A DNA stretch of 64,000 nucleotides from Anaerovorax odorimutans (lineage in GTDB: Bacteria > Bacillota > Clostridia > Peptostreptococcales > Anaerovoracaceae). Positions within the stretch are counted from its first letter, which is position 1, and every line of letters begins with the position of its first letter. The notes under the pieces are model-generated. The model saw only the letters and a program-made list of their open reading frames with translations. It did no database searches and was not told the origin of the DNA. The position numbers and the translations under genes are program-made. Below, piece after piece: positions 34,268 to 43,299 of this stretch. Location of the stretch: the NCBI RefSeq assembly GCF_024459955.1, contig NZ_JANFXK010000003.1, positions 186,001 to 250,000 of the forward strand, written 5' to 3'.

Positions 34268-35545
34268 CTACATAGATTCTGTTTTTCCTTTTTTCTTTAA
34301 TATTCCAAATACTGGCACTACGCTTCCCGCGTAAGCTGCCGCTGCCATCGGGATAATAATCGTGATTGGAAAGCATAAAAGCAGCACACCGATGACCGTA
34401 AGCGGTTTTCTCATAATATAACCACACAGTGCAGAAACGCATACCGCCACTGCGAATACCGGTTCTGCTCCTGTAATCATGGCCATTGCGAAGCCCATGC
34501 AAACCCCTGAAAAAATAACCGGGAAAATGTTCCCGCCTCTCCATCCCAGGTTAACGCATAAATTGATCAGGATCAGCTTGACCAGGGCGGTCAGAAACAG
34601 TACCGCAAAGCTCTGCTGCTGCCAGACTTCCATCATTTCACTCATTTCATGCTCCCCTGAGAACATGGTCCAGGGAAACAGCGTGCCCAGCGCTGCCAGA
34701 AAGAGACCTGCCAGCATGCAGCTGATGATTCTGTGTCCGATGATTCGTTCACCCAGCGCAGAAGTAATCCGGTTGCAGAGCATATACAGCATCCCGCACA
34801 GAATGCTGATGACCGCGAAAACCGGAAACCATTTCCAGTCGGAAAAGGTGATGTCCACATCACGTCCGAATCTGGCAATGCCCATGCCTCCGCCGAAAAG
34901 ATGGCTCAGACCGCCCATAGCGCCGAGGGCTCCTATGACCGCCGCCACATAGACCATTGTTTTGGCCTTTTTCATCTCCAGCTTTTCAGCGGGCGCCTTT
35001 TGCGGTTCTTCATCCTCCAGATCCTTATTTTCAAAGTTGTTGGCAATGCCTACAAAGGGAGAATTGAAAATAACGCCGAGCGTTGCCGCAATACCTGCCT
35101 GTGCCAGTTCCTTTACCTCCGCGCCCTTATATTTCAGTCGGTCGCCGATCCAGCAGCAGAGACCGACGATGATTCCCGTAAGACCGGCTTCCGGTCCCAG
35201 ACTGCCGCCGAAAATAAGCGGCAGCAGTGCCGATACCGCCAGTATATGCAGCCGGTTGTACGGATATGTTCCCTTTTGCTTGAGATCCGCCATAACGCCT
35301 TCCAGCGTATCGGGAAGGATGCCGAATTTTGTCTGCCAGAGTCCGATGATAAGTCCGCCCAGCAGACAGGCAATAAAATTGTACACCACAGGATGTCCGA
35401 AGCTTTCAGGTATTACATCCCATACAAGATGAATCCCCAGATTCATAATCCTGAGCAGCGCCCAGACCACAGCTCCCGCGCAGGCCCCTAAACAAAGGGA
35501 AAACAGGGCGAAAACCCCCAGACTCCTTTTTGTAATTTTACCCAT
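34268..35545 (-). CDS. ClC-family chloride channel or transporter lacking the gating glutamate
   Basis: A 425-residue ClC-family membrane protein. The central selectivity-filter motif GREGP appears as GSLGP (residues 114-118), so the external gating glutamate (Glu148 of E. coli ClC) is replaced by Leu116; a following GPEAG is kept. The second filter helix reads GWRGGNIFPVIFSG, with F where GIFAP is usual. Such variants may act as channels or uncoupled carriers rather than H+/Cl- exchangers. Starts 11 bp downstream of the MurE-like gene stop, likely the same operon, though a link to the wall genes is not obvious. Confidence 0.85.
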   Translation of the reverse strand: MGKITKRSLGVFALFSLCLGACAGAVVWALLRIMNLGIHLVWDVIPESFGHPVVYNFIACLLGGLIIGLWQTKFGILPDTLEGVMADLKQKGTYPYNRLHILAVSALLPLIFGGSLGPEAGLTGIIVGLCCWIGDRLKYKGAEVKELAQAGIAATLGVIFNSPFVGIANNFENKDLEDEEPQKAPAEKLEMKKAKTMVYVAAVIGALGAMGGLSHLFGGGMGIARFGRDVDITFSDWKWFPVFAVISILCGMLYMLCNRITSALGERIIGHRIISCMLAGLFLAALGTLFPWTMFSGEHEMSEMMEVWQQQSFAVLFLTALVKLILINLCVNLGWRGGNIFPVIFSGVCMGFAMAMITGAEPVFAVAVCVSALCGYIMRKPLTVIGVLLLCFPITIIIPMAAAAYAGSVVPVFGILKKKGKTESM

Positions 35546-35556
35546 GTAATGTACCT

Positions 35557-37071
35557 CTACTTTTCTGCTAAGAAAGTTTCTACATATTCCACATCGGACG
35601 GGGTATCAATATATTGCGTTCCCCTCTTCTGTCTCGTTTCTCTGCCCTTGCCGGTAATCAGGATCACCGTATTGTCATCCGCCGTTTCTATGGCCTGGCG
35701 AATGGCGTCCTCCCTGTCCACGACGATATTGCACTCGCAATCGTACTCCTTTACATGGCTGGCAATTTCCTCTGAGATCTTCATAACCGGCTCTTCACCT
35801 GCGTCCTCCTCAGTGATATAAACCTTGTCCGCATATTTGCCGGCAATCTCGCCCAGTTCTTTTCTCCGTCCCAGCGCCTTCTTTCCCGGGCACCCGAAAA
35901 CGATCGTGATTTTCTTTCCCGGGTATTCCTTTCTGGTGGAGTTGAAGAGAGACTCAAAGCTCATCTGATTGTGAGCGTAGTCCACGATCACGTCCAGACC
36001 GCCGCTCCTGCTGGTATAGATCTCCATTCTGCCGCTGACGCGGGCCTTTTTCAGACCTGCCTTGATGTATTCCAGGGGAATGTTCAGCCCATAGGAAATG
36101 GCAATGGCAGCCAGAGCGTTTTCCACATTGAACAGGCCGGTCATGCCGATCCTGAATTCTTCATCAAAGCTGTCGCATTTTACTTTGAAAGAAATGCCCC
36201 GCTTGCCCGGTTCCACATCATAACCGCAAAGGTCGGCTTCCGGCTTCAAACCGAAGGTTATAATCTTTTCTGCTTTTCCTGATGCCGCTTCCATTGCCAT
36301 CTTAGCATATTCGCTTTCCAGATTGATGCAGGCGATCCGGCACTGGCCGAAAAGCACCATTTTGGCGGCTAAATAGTCCTCAAAGCTGGGATGCTCCACA
36401 TCGCTGATATGATCGGTGCCAATGTTCAAAAAACACCCCACGTCAAAGGTGATGCCGTAGGTGCGGTCGTATTTGAGAGCCTGGCTGGAAACCTCCATGG
36501 TCAGAAACTCAATTCCGCTCCGTACCGCGTTATCGTAATGGCGGTGAAGATCCAACGCTTCCGGAGTTGTCAGATGGGACTCTTCATTGATGATGCCGTC
36601 ATAGTTGTCGATTCCTGAAATTACCGCACTGATTGGTTTTTTCTGATCCCGCAGATATTCATCCAGAATGTACTTCATAAAATAAGTAGTGGTCGATTTT
36701 CCTTTGGTTCCGGTGATACCGGTTATGGTCAGTTCTTTCCACACCTGATTGTAAAACAGATCCGCCAGCAGCGCCATCGCCCGGCGCATGTTATTTACAA
36801 TGATATACGGCGCATCCGGCGCTTCCTTATCGTACTTCACTTCGCTCACGTAGGCGAAGGCCCCTTCTTCCAAAGCGCTGAGCAGATAATCCACGGTAAA
36901 GTGGGCGCCTTTGCAGATGAACAGGGTATCGTATTTTATATCCTGTGAATTAAAGGAAACGTAGTTCACTTTCTTTTCCAGCATCTCTTCCGGTATGTGT
37001 GTCTCGGCCACCATGCCGTTATCCTCCAGCAGCTCAGTATATTCTTTCAGCAAATGCAGCCTGTTTATCAT
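35557..37071 (-). CDS. MurE-like UDP-MurNAc-tripeptide ligase
   Basis: A 504-residue Mur ligase with the ATP loop GTKGKST (121-127), LTTPEALDLHRHY, MEVSSQALKYDRTYG and VDYAHN, as in MurE. The position of the DAP-recognition motif DNPR is occupied by EDAG (residues 422-425, within ITEEDAGEEP), so meso-diaminopimelate is not clearly the amino acid added; lysine, ornithine or another residue is possible. Its start overlaps the aspartate racemase stop by 4 bp. A D-aspartate-ligase-like gene lies just upstream, suggesting a branched peptidoglycan or a special peptide. It is unclear whether this is the sole MurE of the cell. Confidence 0.87.
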   Translation of the reverse strand: MINRLHLLKEYTELLEDNGMVAETHIPEEMLEKKVNYVSFNSQDIKYDTLFICKGAHFTVDYLLSALEEGAFAYVSEVKYDKEAPDAPYIIVNNMRRAMALLADLFYNQVWKELTITGITGTKGKSTTTYFMKYILDEYLRDQKKPISAVISGIDNYDGIINEESHLTTPEALDLHRHYDNAVRSGIEFLTMEVSSQALKYDRTYGITFDVGCFLNIGTDHISDVEHPSFEDYLAAKMVLFGQCRIACINLESEYAKMAMEAASGKAEKIITFGLKPEADLCGYDVEPGKRGISFKVKCDSFDEEFRIGMTGLFNVENALAAIAISYGLNIPLEYIKAGLKKARVSGRMEIYTSRSGGLDVIVDYAHNQMSFESLFNSTRKEYPGKKITIVFGCPGKKALGRRKELGEIAGKYADKVYITEEDAGEEPVMKISEEIASHVKEYDCECNIVVDREDAIRQAIETADDNTVILITGKGRETRQKRGTQYIDTPSDVEYVETFLAEK

Positions 37072-37790
37072 TTATCATTCCTCCTGAGTTTTTTATCGCA
37101 GAGCACGATGGCCTCCTTTGCCATTGCCTCCATAGCGTCCACAAAATAATCGGATAGTTCATATTGTTCTTTAAAGCAGGAAAGCTCCGTGCAGGCCATG
37201 ATTACACAATCGCATTCCTGGTCCCGAAATTCTGTCTCCACGGTCTCAAAGTCATCGTAGTCGATCGGACCGCCGTCTTTTATCCCATCATATATGATTT
37301 TCATGACCCTTTTCTGGTTTTCCGGTGAAGGTATGATGGGAACCAGCCCGCGGGCTTCGCATTCCTTTTGATAGAGCCCCATTTTGACCGTTCCGTCAGT
37401 CGCCATGATTCCCACTCTGGCGCCCTTTCCATGAGTTTCCTCAATCTGCCTTGCCGCGGCCTTTATCATATTGACCAGCGGAAGGCTGGTCTTTTCCTGC
37501 AGCTCATCTATGAGCACATGACAGGTATTGCACGGTATGGCAATATAATCGGCCCCGCTCTTTTCCAGCGTCTCCGCGTCCTCTGTGAGTCTGGTGAGCA
37601 GATCATCCAGCTCATCATCCATGATGGCCTGAGTCCGGTCGGGCATGGTGGCATGGTTGAGAATCACCATGTTGATATGCTCCTGATCCCTGTGAGCCTG
37701 CGTATTTTCAATCATCATCTTATAAAACAGCTGTGTGGCGAGGGGTCCCATTCCCCCGATCACGCCTAATACCTTATTCTTATCTTTCAT
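37068..37790 (-). CDS. Aspartate/glutamate racemase family protein
   Basis: A 240-residue cofactor-independent amino acid racemase. The N-terminal GVIGGMGPLATQLFYKMM is the aspartate-racemase hallmark. The two catalytic cysteines are in IPCNTCH (about residue 85) and MACTELSCF (about 195). It probably makes D-aspartate, because the gene upstream resembles a D-aspartate ligase. It starts 24 bp downstream of that gene's stop and overlaps the MurE-like gene by 4 bp. Confidence 0.88.
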   Translation of the reverse strand: MKDKNKVLGVIGGMGPLATQLFYKMMIENTQAHRDQEHINMVILNHATMPDRTQAIMDDELDDLLTRLTEDAETLEKSGADYIAIPCNTCHVLIDELQEKTSLPLVNMIKAAARQIEETHGKGARVGIMATDGTVKMGLYQKECEARGLVPIIPSPENQKRVMKIIYDGIKDGGPIDYDDFETVETEFRDQECDCVIMACTELSCFKEQYELSDYFVDAMEAMAKEAIVLCDKKLRRNDK

Positions 37791-37814
37791 CCCATTTCTC
37801 CATTTTTTAATTGC

Positions 37815-39020
37815 TTACAGATCGTAATATTTTTTAAAGGCGGCATGGTGCCTGTGCATGTTTTTAAACACCCTCAGCCTGCGCACCAGGCTCCGGTCCG
37901 GTCCGTAGATCAGCGGATTGGAAACCTTCCCCTCAGCTATCAGTCTGCGCATCTTCTCCCTGTATTCTTCCGGCCGGATGTAGGTAAAGGCCACCTTTTT
38001 CGGAACGACCGTAAACATATGCTCGTTCTCCACAGCCTTAAATTCCAAAGGCTTATCCAGGATATGATCGTCTACCAAAAGCTTGGCGATATTGGCTCCC
38101 GCACCGGTCACATAGTAGTTGCTTCGACCTTGTCTGGTGTTGATTTCGAACACTTTGTATTTACCATCCCGCTGATCATATTTAATATCAAAGTTTGAAA
38201 AGCCCACATATCCGATTTCCTCCAGCAGCGCCTTGAACTGGCGCATGATTTCTTCATTTTTTTCTGTAATGATAACGGCGTGATTCCCCAGGCCATGAGG
38301 CGTGTGCTCTTCCAGAAGAACATGTCCCAGACACATCATTTTTACCTTGCCGTGCTTGTCCGAATAATTGGTCAGCACCCGCATATATGTGTCGTCGCCG
38401 GGTATGAAATTCTGGATAATCACAGAATCGGCATAGCCGGAGCCGTAGATATCGGAAAGTACGGAAAGAGTCTTTTCCCAGGTTTCTTCCTTGTAAACCT
38501 TTTTCTGCGTTGGATACGGATGTCTCCAGTATTCGATTCCATTGGACGGTTTGATGATATACGGTCCTTCAAAGGGCGCTTTTACTTCAAGTCCCATTTC
38601 TTTCTTGTGCACATAGGTAGTCGGGTAATCCACTCCTACCTTTTCGCACATGGCATAAAATTTCTCTTTGTGGATCAGATCGTTCATGAGGTCAATATCA
38701 ATATACGGAGCGATGACGTTTTCCGCAAAGTTGTCCTTATTCTGGCTGGCCAGCTGGACATAGCTGTCGCCGCAGCCGATCAAAAGGACGGTCTCATCCT
38801 TATGGTCCGCTGCGAACTCGTTAACCAGCCTGAGGAAAGTCTCCTGTTCATCCGCTTTTTCATTGGCCTTATAATCTATGATCTTGCTGTCCATGCAGGG
38901 TCCGGTGGGATATTTTCCGTAAGCGCTGGAAACGATCCCATATTCCTCGTGGAAAGCCCGGGCTACGCTGCATACATTTATATCTCCGGCAAAAAGTAAT
39001 GGTACGAATTTTTTATCCAT
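37815..39020 (-). CDS. ATP-grasp carboxylate-amine ligase, D-aspartate ligase-like
   Basis: A 401-residue ATP-grasp protein. Visible are LLIGCGDSYVQLAS (about 92-105), the lysine-containing GPYIIKPSNG (about 171-180), a YVGFSNFDIKYD segment and the metal site FEINTRQGRSNYY (about 285-297), all like the ligase that attaches D-Asp to the lysine side chain in Enterococcus faecium. D-Asp would come from the racemase gene 24 bp downstream. The assignment to D-aspartate is by motif recall and by context. The C-terminal 60 residues are basic (RRLRVFKNMHRHHAAFKKYY), perhaps membrane-associated. Confidence 0.78.
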   Translation of the reverse strand: MDKKFVPLLFAGDINVCSVARAFHEEYGIVSSAYGKYPTGPCMDSKIIDYKANEKADEQETFLRLVNEFAADHKDETVLLIGCGDSYVQLASQNKDNFAENVIAPYIDIDLMNDLIHKEKFYAMCEKVGVDYPTTYVHKKEMGLEVKAPFEGPYIIKPSNGIEYWRHPYPTQKKVYKEETWEKTLSVLSDIYGSGYADSVIIQNFIPGDDTYMRVLTNYSDKHGKVKMMCLGHVLLEEHTPHGLGNHAVIITEKNEEIMRQFKALLEEIGYVGFSNFDIKYDQRDGKYKVFEINTRQGRSNYYVTGAGANIAKLLVDDHILDKPLEFKAVENEHMFTVVPKKVAFTYIRPEEYREKMRRLIAEGKVSNPLIYGPDRSLVRRLRVFKNMHRHHAAFKKYYDL

Positions 39021-39077
39021 CGTGTTCTCCTCTTTTACTCTGTAGTCTGTTAAAAAGGCGCAAAACCTTACCTTATA

Positions 39078-40184
39078 TTATAATACGTTTTTCTCAATTT
39101 TACCAATGATTTCATCCCTGAGCGCATCTATTTTTTTGAAGTCCATATTTGGTATATAATAGCTCTCCAGACGATCGTGTTCTTTCTTGGCCCTCACGAT
39201 GCATTTTGTCGCTTCCTTAATCAGTTCGGACATTCTTCTGCTGCAATCCGCCAGCATTGGTTTCAGTTCTTCCAGTCTGGACCAGCTTATGATGTCATTC
39301 ATATCGATCAGATGGATTTCCTCTTCCCTTTCCCACGGTTCCAGATCATGGTATTGATTCAAAGAAAGGAATGCAGTCTTCATCTGCGGAATCAACAGAT
39401 GCTCCAGCTTTTCCCGCGGCTTCATCGGACAGTAAAAGGCTTCCACGTCCATACCCCTGTAAATGGCGCTCTCGGCGACGATATTCAAAAGTCTGGCGTT
39501 GCTCAGACCTACAGGTCCGGTAATCATATACAGCTTATCGTAGCCCTCAATAAGCGACTCCAGGTGATGCTGTACGCCCTCCGGCGTGATGGCGCTGGCA
39601 AAGTATTTTTTCATCTGTCCCGGATTGAGCGCGATCTCTTTATGGGACAGCTCGTCGCCTACGATCCCTGCTGCGATCTTGTACAGCTCCCCGTCTTCGA
39701 TGGCATCTTCATACGCAGTTGCCAGTGCGTCCGCAAGGGCACCTGCGGCTTCCAGGTAATTGTACCCATAGCCGAACCAGTGTTTGATCTTATGGTTGCT
39801 TTCCATTACGTGGCTCTTGCATTTTTTCAGCGCTTCCCCGTTCCAGAATTCTCCCAGATGCACAATGCTGTCCACAGCGCCCGGATTGACCGGATCAACC
39901 ACATGGGGACTGGTAGCGTCTATAATGGCAATTTTTTTCTGTTTCAGCACGATCCCATCCAGAGAAGCGGCATCCGAAGAACACCACATGAAGTCCACGT
40001 CTTCACCCTTTTCAATAAAGTGTTCGCCGATCTTTCTTATGAACGTCGATTTTCCCACTCCAGGACCACCTTTGAGACAGATGATACGGTTGGCCTCCTG
40101 CTGTCCAAGTATGTACTGATAGTAGGAAAAGAAGCCTTCCGGCGTATTTCCGCCCGGATAGATATGTCTGATTTTACCGTTCAA
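39078..40184 (-). CDS. P-loop ATPase with duplicated nucleotide-binding halves
   Basis: A 368-residue cytoplasmic ATPase of a family seen in clostridia (PRK06851 type). The first Walker A is GGPGVGKST (39-47), with a Walker-B-like IAIIDATSPH. A second half begins with YMITGPVGLSNARLL, where the P-loop lysine is missing, so only one site is expected to bind ATP. Function unknown. It is the first gene of a run on one strand: ATPase, ATP-grasp ligase (57-bp gap), racemase, MurE-like, ClC, flavodoxin. No promoter was identified. Confidence 0.8.
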   Translation of the reverse strand: MNGKIRHIYPGGNTPEGFFSYYQYILGQQEANRIICLKGGPGVGKSTFIRKIGEHFIEKGEDVDFMWCSSDAASLDGIVLKQKKIAIIDATSPHVVDPVNPGAVDSIVHLGEFWNGEALKKCKSHVMESNHKIKHWFGYGYNYLEAAGALADALATAYEDAIEDGELYKIAAGIVGDELSHKEIALNPGQMKKYFASAITPEGVQHHLESLIEGYDKLYMITGPVGLSNARLLNIVAESAIYRGMDVEAFYCPMKPREKLEHLLIPQMKTAFLSLNQYHDLEPWEREEEIHLIDMNDIISWSRLEELKPMLADCSRRMSELIKEATKCIVRAKKEHDRLESYYIPNMDFKKIDALRDEIIGKIEKNVL

Positions 40185-40332
40185 TATAAAATTCCCCCTT
40201 TTAAGTTTACCTCTCCTATACTATGCAAAGGGGGCCCATCCATGTGACAAAAAGAAAACGGCAAAGGCTTTTGCGCTGAAAACTTCGTTTCGCAAGGCCC
40301 TGCCGTTCTTCTATTTCAGAATATCACATCTA

Positions 40333-40614
40333 TCACTCGGTATCTTTTTTCGTCAGCTCCACAATTTTGGAAAAGTTCTTCATTATGTATTCATAGCCGC
40401 CGGGGCTGTGGGGAATCGTGCAGTCGCTGCAGTCCTTAATTCCGTTCTCCGTATAATTAAAGTTTCCCCCGCACTCATCGCCCAGAGCGTAGAGCGGACA
40501 GTAACAGAAGAGACAGTTGAACTGTTCCGTATCCGCTGCTTTATGGCACGGAAAGAATTCGCAATCCCGATGGCTGAAAAACATATAGTTTTTTTGTTCC
40601 TGCTTCTGTTTCAA
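40333..40614 (-). CDS. Cysteine-rich small domain protein
   Basis: A 93-residue protein with eight cysteines in the pattern DCEFFPCHK...NCLFCYCPLYALGDECGG...DCSDC, matching the cysteine-rich small domain family (PF04071 type), probably binding zinc or an iron-sulfur cluster. Its function is unknown; homologues occur near corrinoid or metal genes in clostridia and methanogens. It lies 15 bp downstream of the DUF975 membrane protein gene, in the same direction. The start overlaps no other gene and no obvious promoter is seen. Confidence 0.82.
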   Translation of the reverse strand: MKQKQEQKNYMFFSHRDCEFFPCHKAADTEQFNCLFCYCPLYALGDECGGNFNYTENGIKDCSDCTIPHSPGGYEYIMKNFSKIVELTKKDTE

Positions 40615-40629
40615 TCCATAGCCTCCTTA

Positions 40630-41466
40630 TTAATACTGTCCCGGAGTATAGGTATTGATCTTTGCGTCGTTCTGAGCATTGGCCCGCAGATTGCCCCTGA
40701 GAATGTCGTAAAACGCCGCCTCTGTCGCCGTTACGTAGGCCGTTACCCAGCAAATTGCCAGTCCCAGAATCCAATTGATAACAATCATCATGGTCGAGCC
40801 TCCTCCGATAAACACGCCGAGGAATCCGCTGACAACCCCTATACCAAAAGAAGTCAGCAGTATCCAGCCGATAAAGGACAGCTGCAGGCAGAAAAATTTC
40901 GCTTTGTTTCCATGCATCAGCCACTTACTCTCGTTGATGCATTCCATGACGCCTTTGTCCGGATCGTCGGCCAGAATGAAGAATGCCTGGCTGTAACGGA
41001 GCATCGCAATGATTCCCGGAACAATGAACAGCAGCGTCCAGAGAAATGTGAACAAGCCGATCATGAACATCAGGCCCAGGGCTTTGAAAAATTGTTCAAA
41101 CCCGGAAAACACCTGCGCCGCGTCCGTAGATTTTGCCCGAAAAAGATTGATAAAGAATATCGTCAGACCCAGAGTAAAGGCTCCTGTCACCAGAAACACA
41201 TATACGCCGGACATAGCGGAAATTTTCTGAGCCCCATAGCTGATCCCCTCTACCACGTCCATTCCGTAAGAATTGTTGTAGTAGAGATTATTGTATAGCT
41301 CGCCCAGCGTCCTGCCGAACAACTGGTCCAGAATCAGTGCCGGAAGTGAAATGCAGACCTGATAGATCAGCACTGCGATAATGGCGATCTTCCACTTCCC
41401 TGCCAAAGCGTTCCTCCCAAGCGCCCGCAGGTTTGAGCTGGGCTCCAATACGATTATATTATTCAT
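40630..41466 (-). CDS. DUF975-family membrane protein
   Basis: A 278-residue integral membrane protein with about six hydrophobic segments. The N-terminal LEPSSNLRALGRNALAGKWK motif followed by a long helix, and GLFTFLWTLLFIVPGIIAMLRYSQAFFILADDP, are the DUF975 hallmarks. Its role is unknown. It is the upstream gene of a likely two-gene unit with the Cys-rich small protein. The 41467-41588 gap to the next membrane protein gene shows nothing. Confidence 0.82.
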   Translation of the reverse strand: MNNIIVLEPSSNLRALGRNALAGKWKIAIIAVLIYQVCISLPALILDQLFGRTLGELYNNLYYNNSYGMDVVEGISYGAQKISAMSGVYVFLVTGAFTLGLTIFFINLFRAKSTDAAQVFSGFEQFFKALGLMFMIGLFTFLWTLLFIVPGIIAMLRYSQAFFILADDPDKGVMECINESKWLMHGNKAKFFCLQLSFIGWILLTSFGIGVVSGFLGVFIGGGSTMMIVINWILGLAICWVTAYVTATEAAFYDILRGNLRANAQNDAKINTYTPGQY

Positions 41467-41588
41467 TTTTTGTTTTTCCTCCTCATTGAATGTCGAAATT
41501 AAATGTCAAAGATATCCTTTACAATATTACGTTTTAAGTTATCACAGAATATTTGCAGTGTCAAGGCTGACCGCGCAATCTGCTCTTC

Positions 41589-41942
41589 TTATAGTACGAG
41601 GACATACAGGATTTTTACTACGGAAACTACCAAAGCAACAATCGAGCAGACAAGCCCTACCGTGGCCATACCATTGCCGCCGTAAGCGGTCTTTTTCGCT
41701 TCCGTTCTGGCCTGGATGCCGAAGACAATGCCCACCGCGCCCAGAACCGGAGCCGCGAAAACGAACAGCCAAATAAAGAGGATGCTGAGAACCCCCAGCG
41801 TAAAAGCAATTACCGCCTTCTCGCTCATGGCCTGCCTGTAAACAGTCCCTTTGGCCTCTTCTACTTCTTCAATAAGCCGTTCCACTTCTTCATTCTCATT
41901 GACAAGATTTACATCTTCATTGGTTCTTTTTTTGTCTTCCAT
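41589..41942 (-). CDS. Small two-helix membrane protein (DUF4190-like)
   Basis: A 117-residue protein. The ATG at 41942 is chosen because GGGGTGAG precedes it; an in-frame start further upstream lacks an SD. Residues 1-40 are acidic and helical (VNENEEVERLIEEVEEA); then two hydrophobic stretches (ALTLGVLS-like and VALVCSIVALVV-like) flank GIQARTEAKKTAYGGNGMATVGLV, the linker typical of DUF4190-type proteins. Function unknown. Confidence 0.75.
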   Translation of the reverse strand: MEDKKRTNEDVNLVNENEEVERLIEEVEEAKGTVYRQAMSEKAVIAFTLGVLSILFIWLFVFAAPVLGAVGIVFGIQARTEAKKTAYGGNGMATVGLVCSIVALVVSVVKILYVLVL

Positions 41943-42049
41943 GGTCTCACCCCGCTGTTTCACAAGTTGCATTAAGTTTTCTTTTTATTATTATACCATA
42001 AATCCATGCAGTCGGGTATGCATTCCATATTTCCTGTATTATACAGAAA

Positions 42050-42082
42050 CTGCGGCACCGATGTAAAAATCGGCGCCGCAGC
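42050..42082 (-). terminator. Terminator after 4-hydroxybutyrate dehydrogenase
   Basis: CTGCGGC.CCGAT pairs with ATCGG.GCCGCAG; TTTCTGTAT follows on the minus strand. The stem is strong (13 bp with one mismatch) and the T-tract weak. Confidence 0.7.
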
Positions 42083-42112
42083 TGTATTCCGTTTATTCTT
42101 TTATGTTTATTT

Positions 42113-43237
42113 TTAGTAAAGGTTATCAAAGATTTCTTTGATTTCTTCTTCTGTCAGGAATACGTAGTTGTTGCCTAAGAGTCTCTGCTGGTTGTCAACT
42201 GTGGACTTAGCAAATGGAGCTGCCTGGTCCGGAGTCATTCCGTATTCTCTCAGCGGTTTCTTTTCGATGATCTTGCCTAAGAATTCGTCCAGAGCCGGAT
42301 ATACGTCAGCAGCATCGCATCCCAGTACGTCAGCAAACAGCTTGTTGGCAACTTCGATCTTGCCCTTTGGCTGCTTTCTCATGTACATCTTGAATACTTC
42401 TGTGAAGCAGATGAAGTTAGCTTCGCCGTGAGCGATGTGGAATGCTCCGCCATGTGCGTAGGACAGAGCGTGAACTGCAGCGCAGCCAGCGTTGCCGAAT
42501 GCGATACCGGCATAGTTAGCAGCCAGACAGAAATCTTTTAAGAGATCTTTTCTGTTCTCAGCAGTGTTTCCGCCTCTTTCGATAATCGTTTTGTATCCGT
42601 TCATGATCATTTCGATCGCTTTGATAGAATACATTTCTGTGAAAGGAGATGCCTTCGGTGACAGGAATGATTCAACAGCGTGGATCAGAGCGTCTACGGA
42701 AGAAGTAGCGAATACTTTGTCAGGCAGTCCCTGAAGGGATTCAGGAATCAGCACAGCCGTATCAGCATAAGTCTGCTCGTCAGCAATACCCTTCTTTAAG
42801 TCCAGGGAAGGAATGGAAGCTACCGCTACGTTTGTTACTTCGGAACCGGTTCCGCAAGTTGTAGGAACTACGATCAGTTCTTTTACTCTCTTAGGAGCTA
42901 CTTTACCAGTGTAAAGATCAGCTACTTTATCCGGAATCTCACAAGCTAATACTTTGCAGATGTCAACGATTGTACCGCCGCCAAAAGCAACGATTCTGTC
43001 GAAATCATACTTATCCATTTCGACTTTCATGGCGTCCATCATTTCGTCAGTCGGTTCGCCGGCACCGTACTTTTCCTGGTAAATAACCGGAATGTCGATT
43101 CCCAGCGGTTTTACATACGGGTCATACATCCACTGGTTTGTTACCAGGATGTCGCCCTTGCCCAGTTTGAATTCATCGTTGAATTCCTTGAATGTGTCAA
43201 AATAATGAATCGCAGGTACTACTCTTAATGCTTGCAT
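42113..43237 (-). CDS. 4-hydroxybutyrate dehydrogenase, iron-containing ADH family
   Basis: A 374-residue type III (iron-dependent) alcohol dehydrogenase, predicted to reduce succinate semialdehyde to 4-hydroxybutyrate with NADH. The nucleotide-binding motif is AFGGGTIVDICKVLA, and VVPTTCGTGSEVTNVAV follows; metal ligands are seen in SSVDALIHAVESF and ALSYAHGGAFHIAHGEANF. Close homologues are named 4-hydroxybutyrate dehydrogenase in clostridial GABA and succinate fermentation. The CoA-transferase gene lies 62 bp upstream in the same direction. Confidence 0.9.
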   Translation of the reverse strand: MQALRVVPAIHYFDTFKEFNDEFKLGKGDILVTNQWMYDPYVKPLGIDIPVIYQEKYGAGEPTDEMMDAMKVEMDKYDFDRIVAFGGGTIVDICKVLACEIPDKVADLYTGKVAPKRVKELIVVPTTCGTGSEVTNVAVASIPSLDLKKGIADEQTYADTAVLIPESLQGLPDKVFATSSVDALIHAVESFLSPKASPFTEMYSIKAIEMIMNGYKTIIERGGNTAENRKDLLKDFCLAANYAGIAFGNAGCAAVHALSYAHGGAFHIAHGEANFICFTEVFKMYMRKQPKGKIEVANKLFADVLGCDAADVYPALDEFLGKIIEKKPLREYGMTPDQAAPFAKSTVDNQQRLLGNNYVFLTEEEIKEIFDNLY

Positions 43238-43299
43238 AATGTTACCTCTCTTTTTTCTCTTAACAATTTAACTAACTATTTAACAATGCTTTCGCATCT

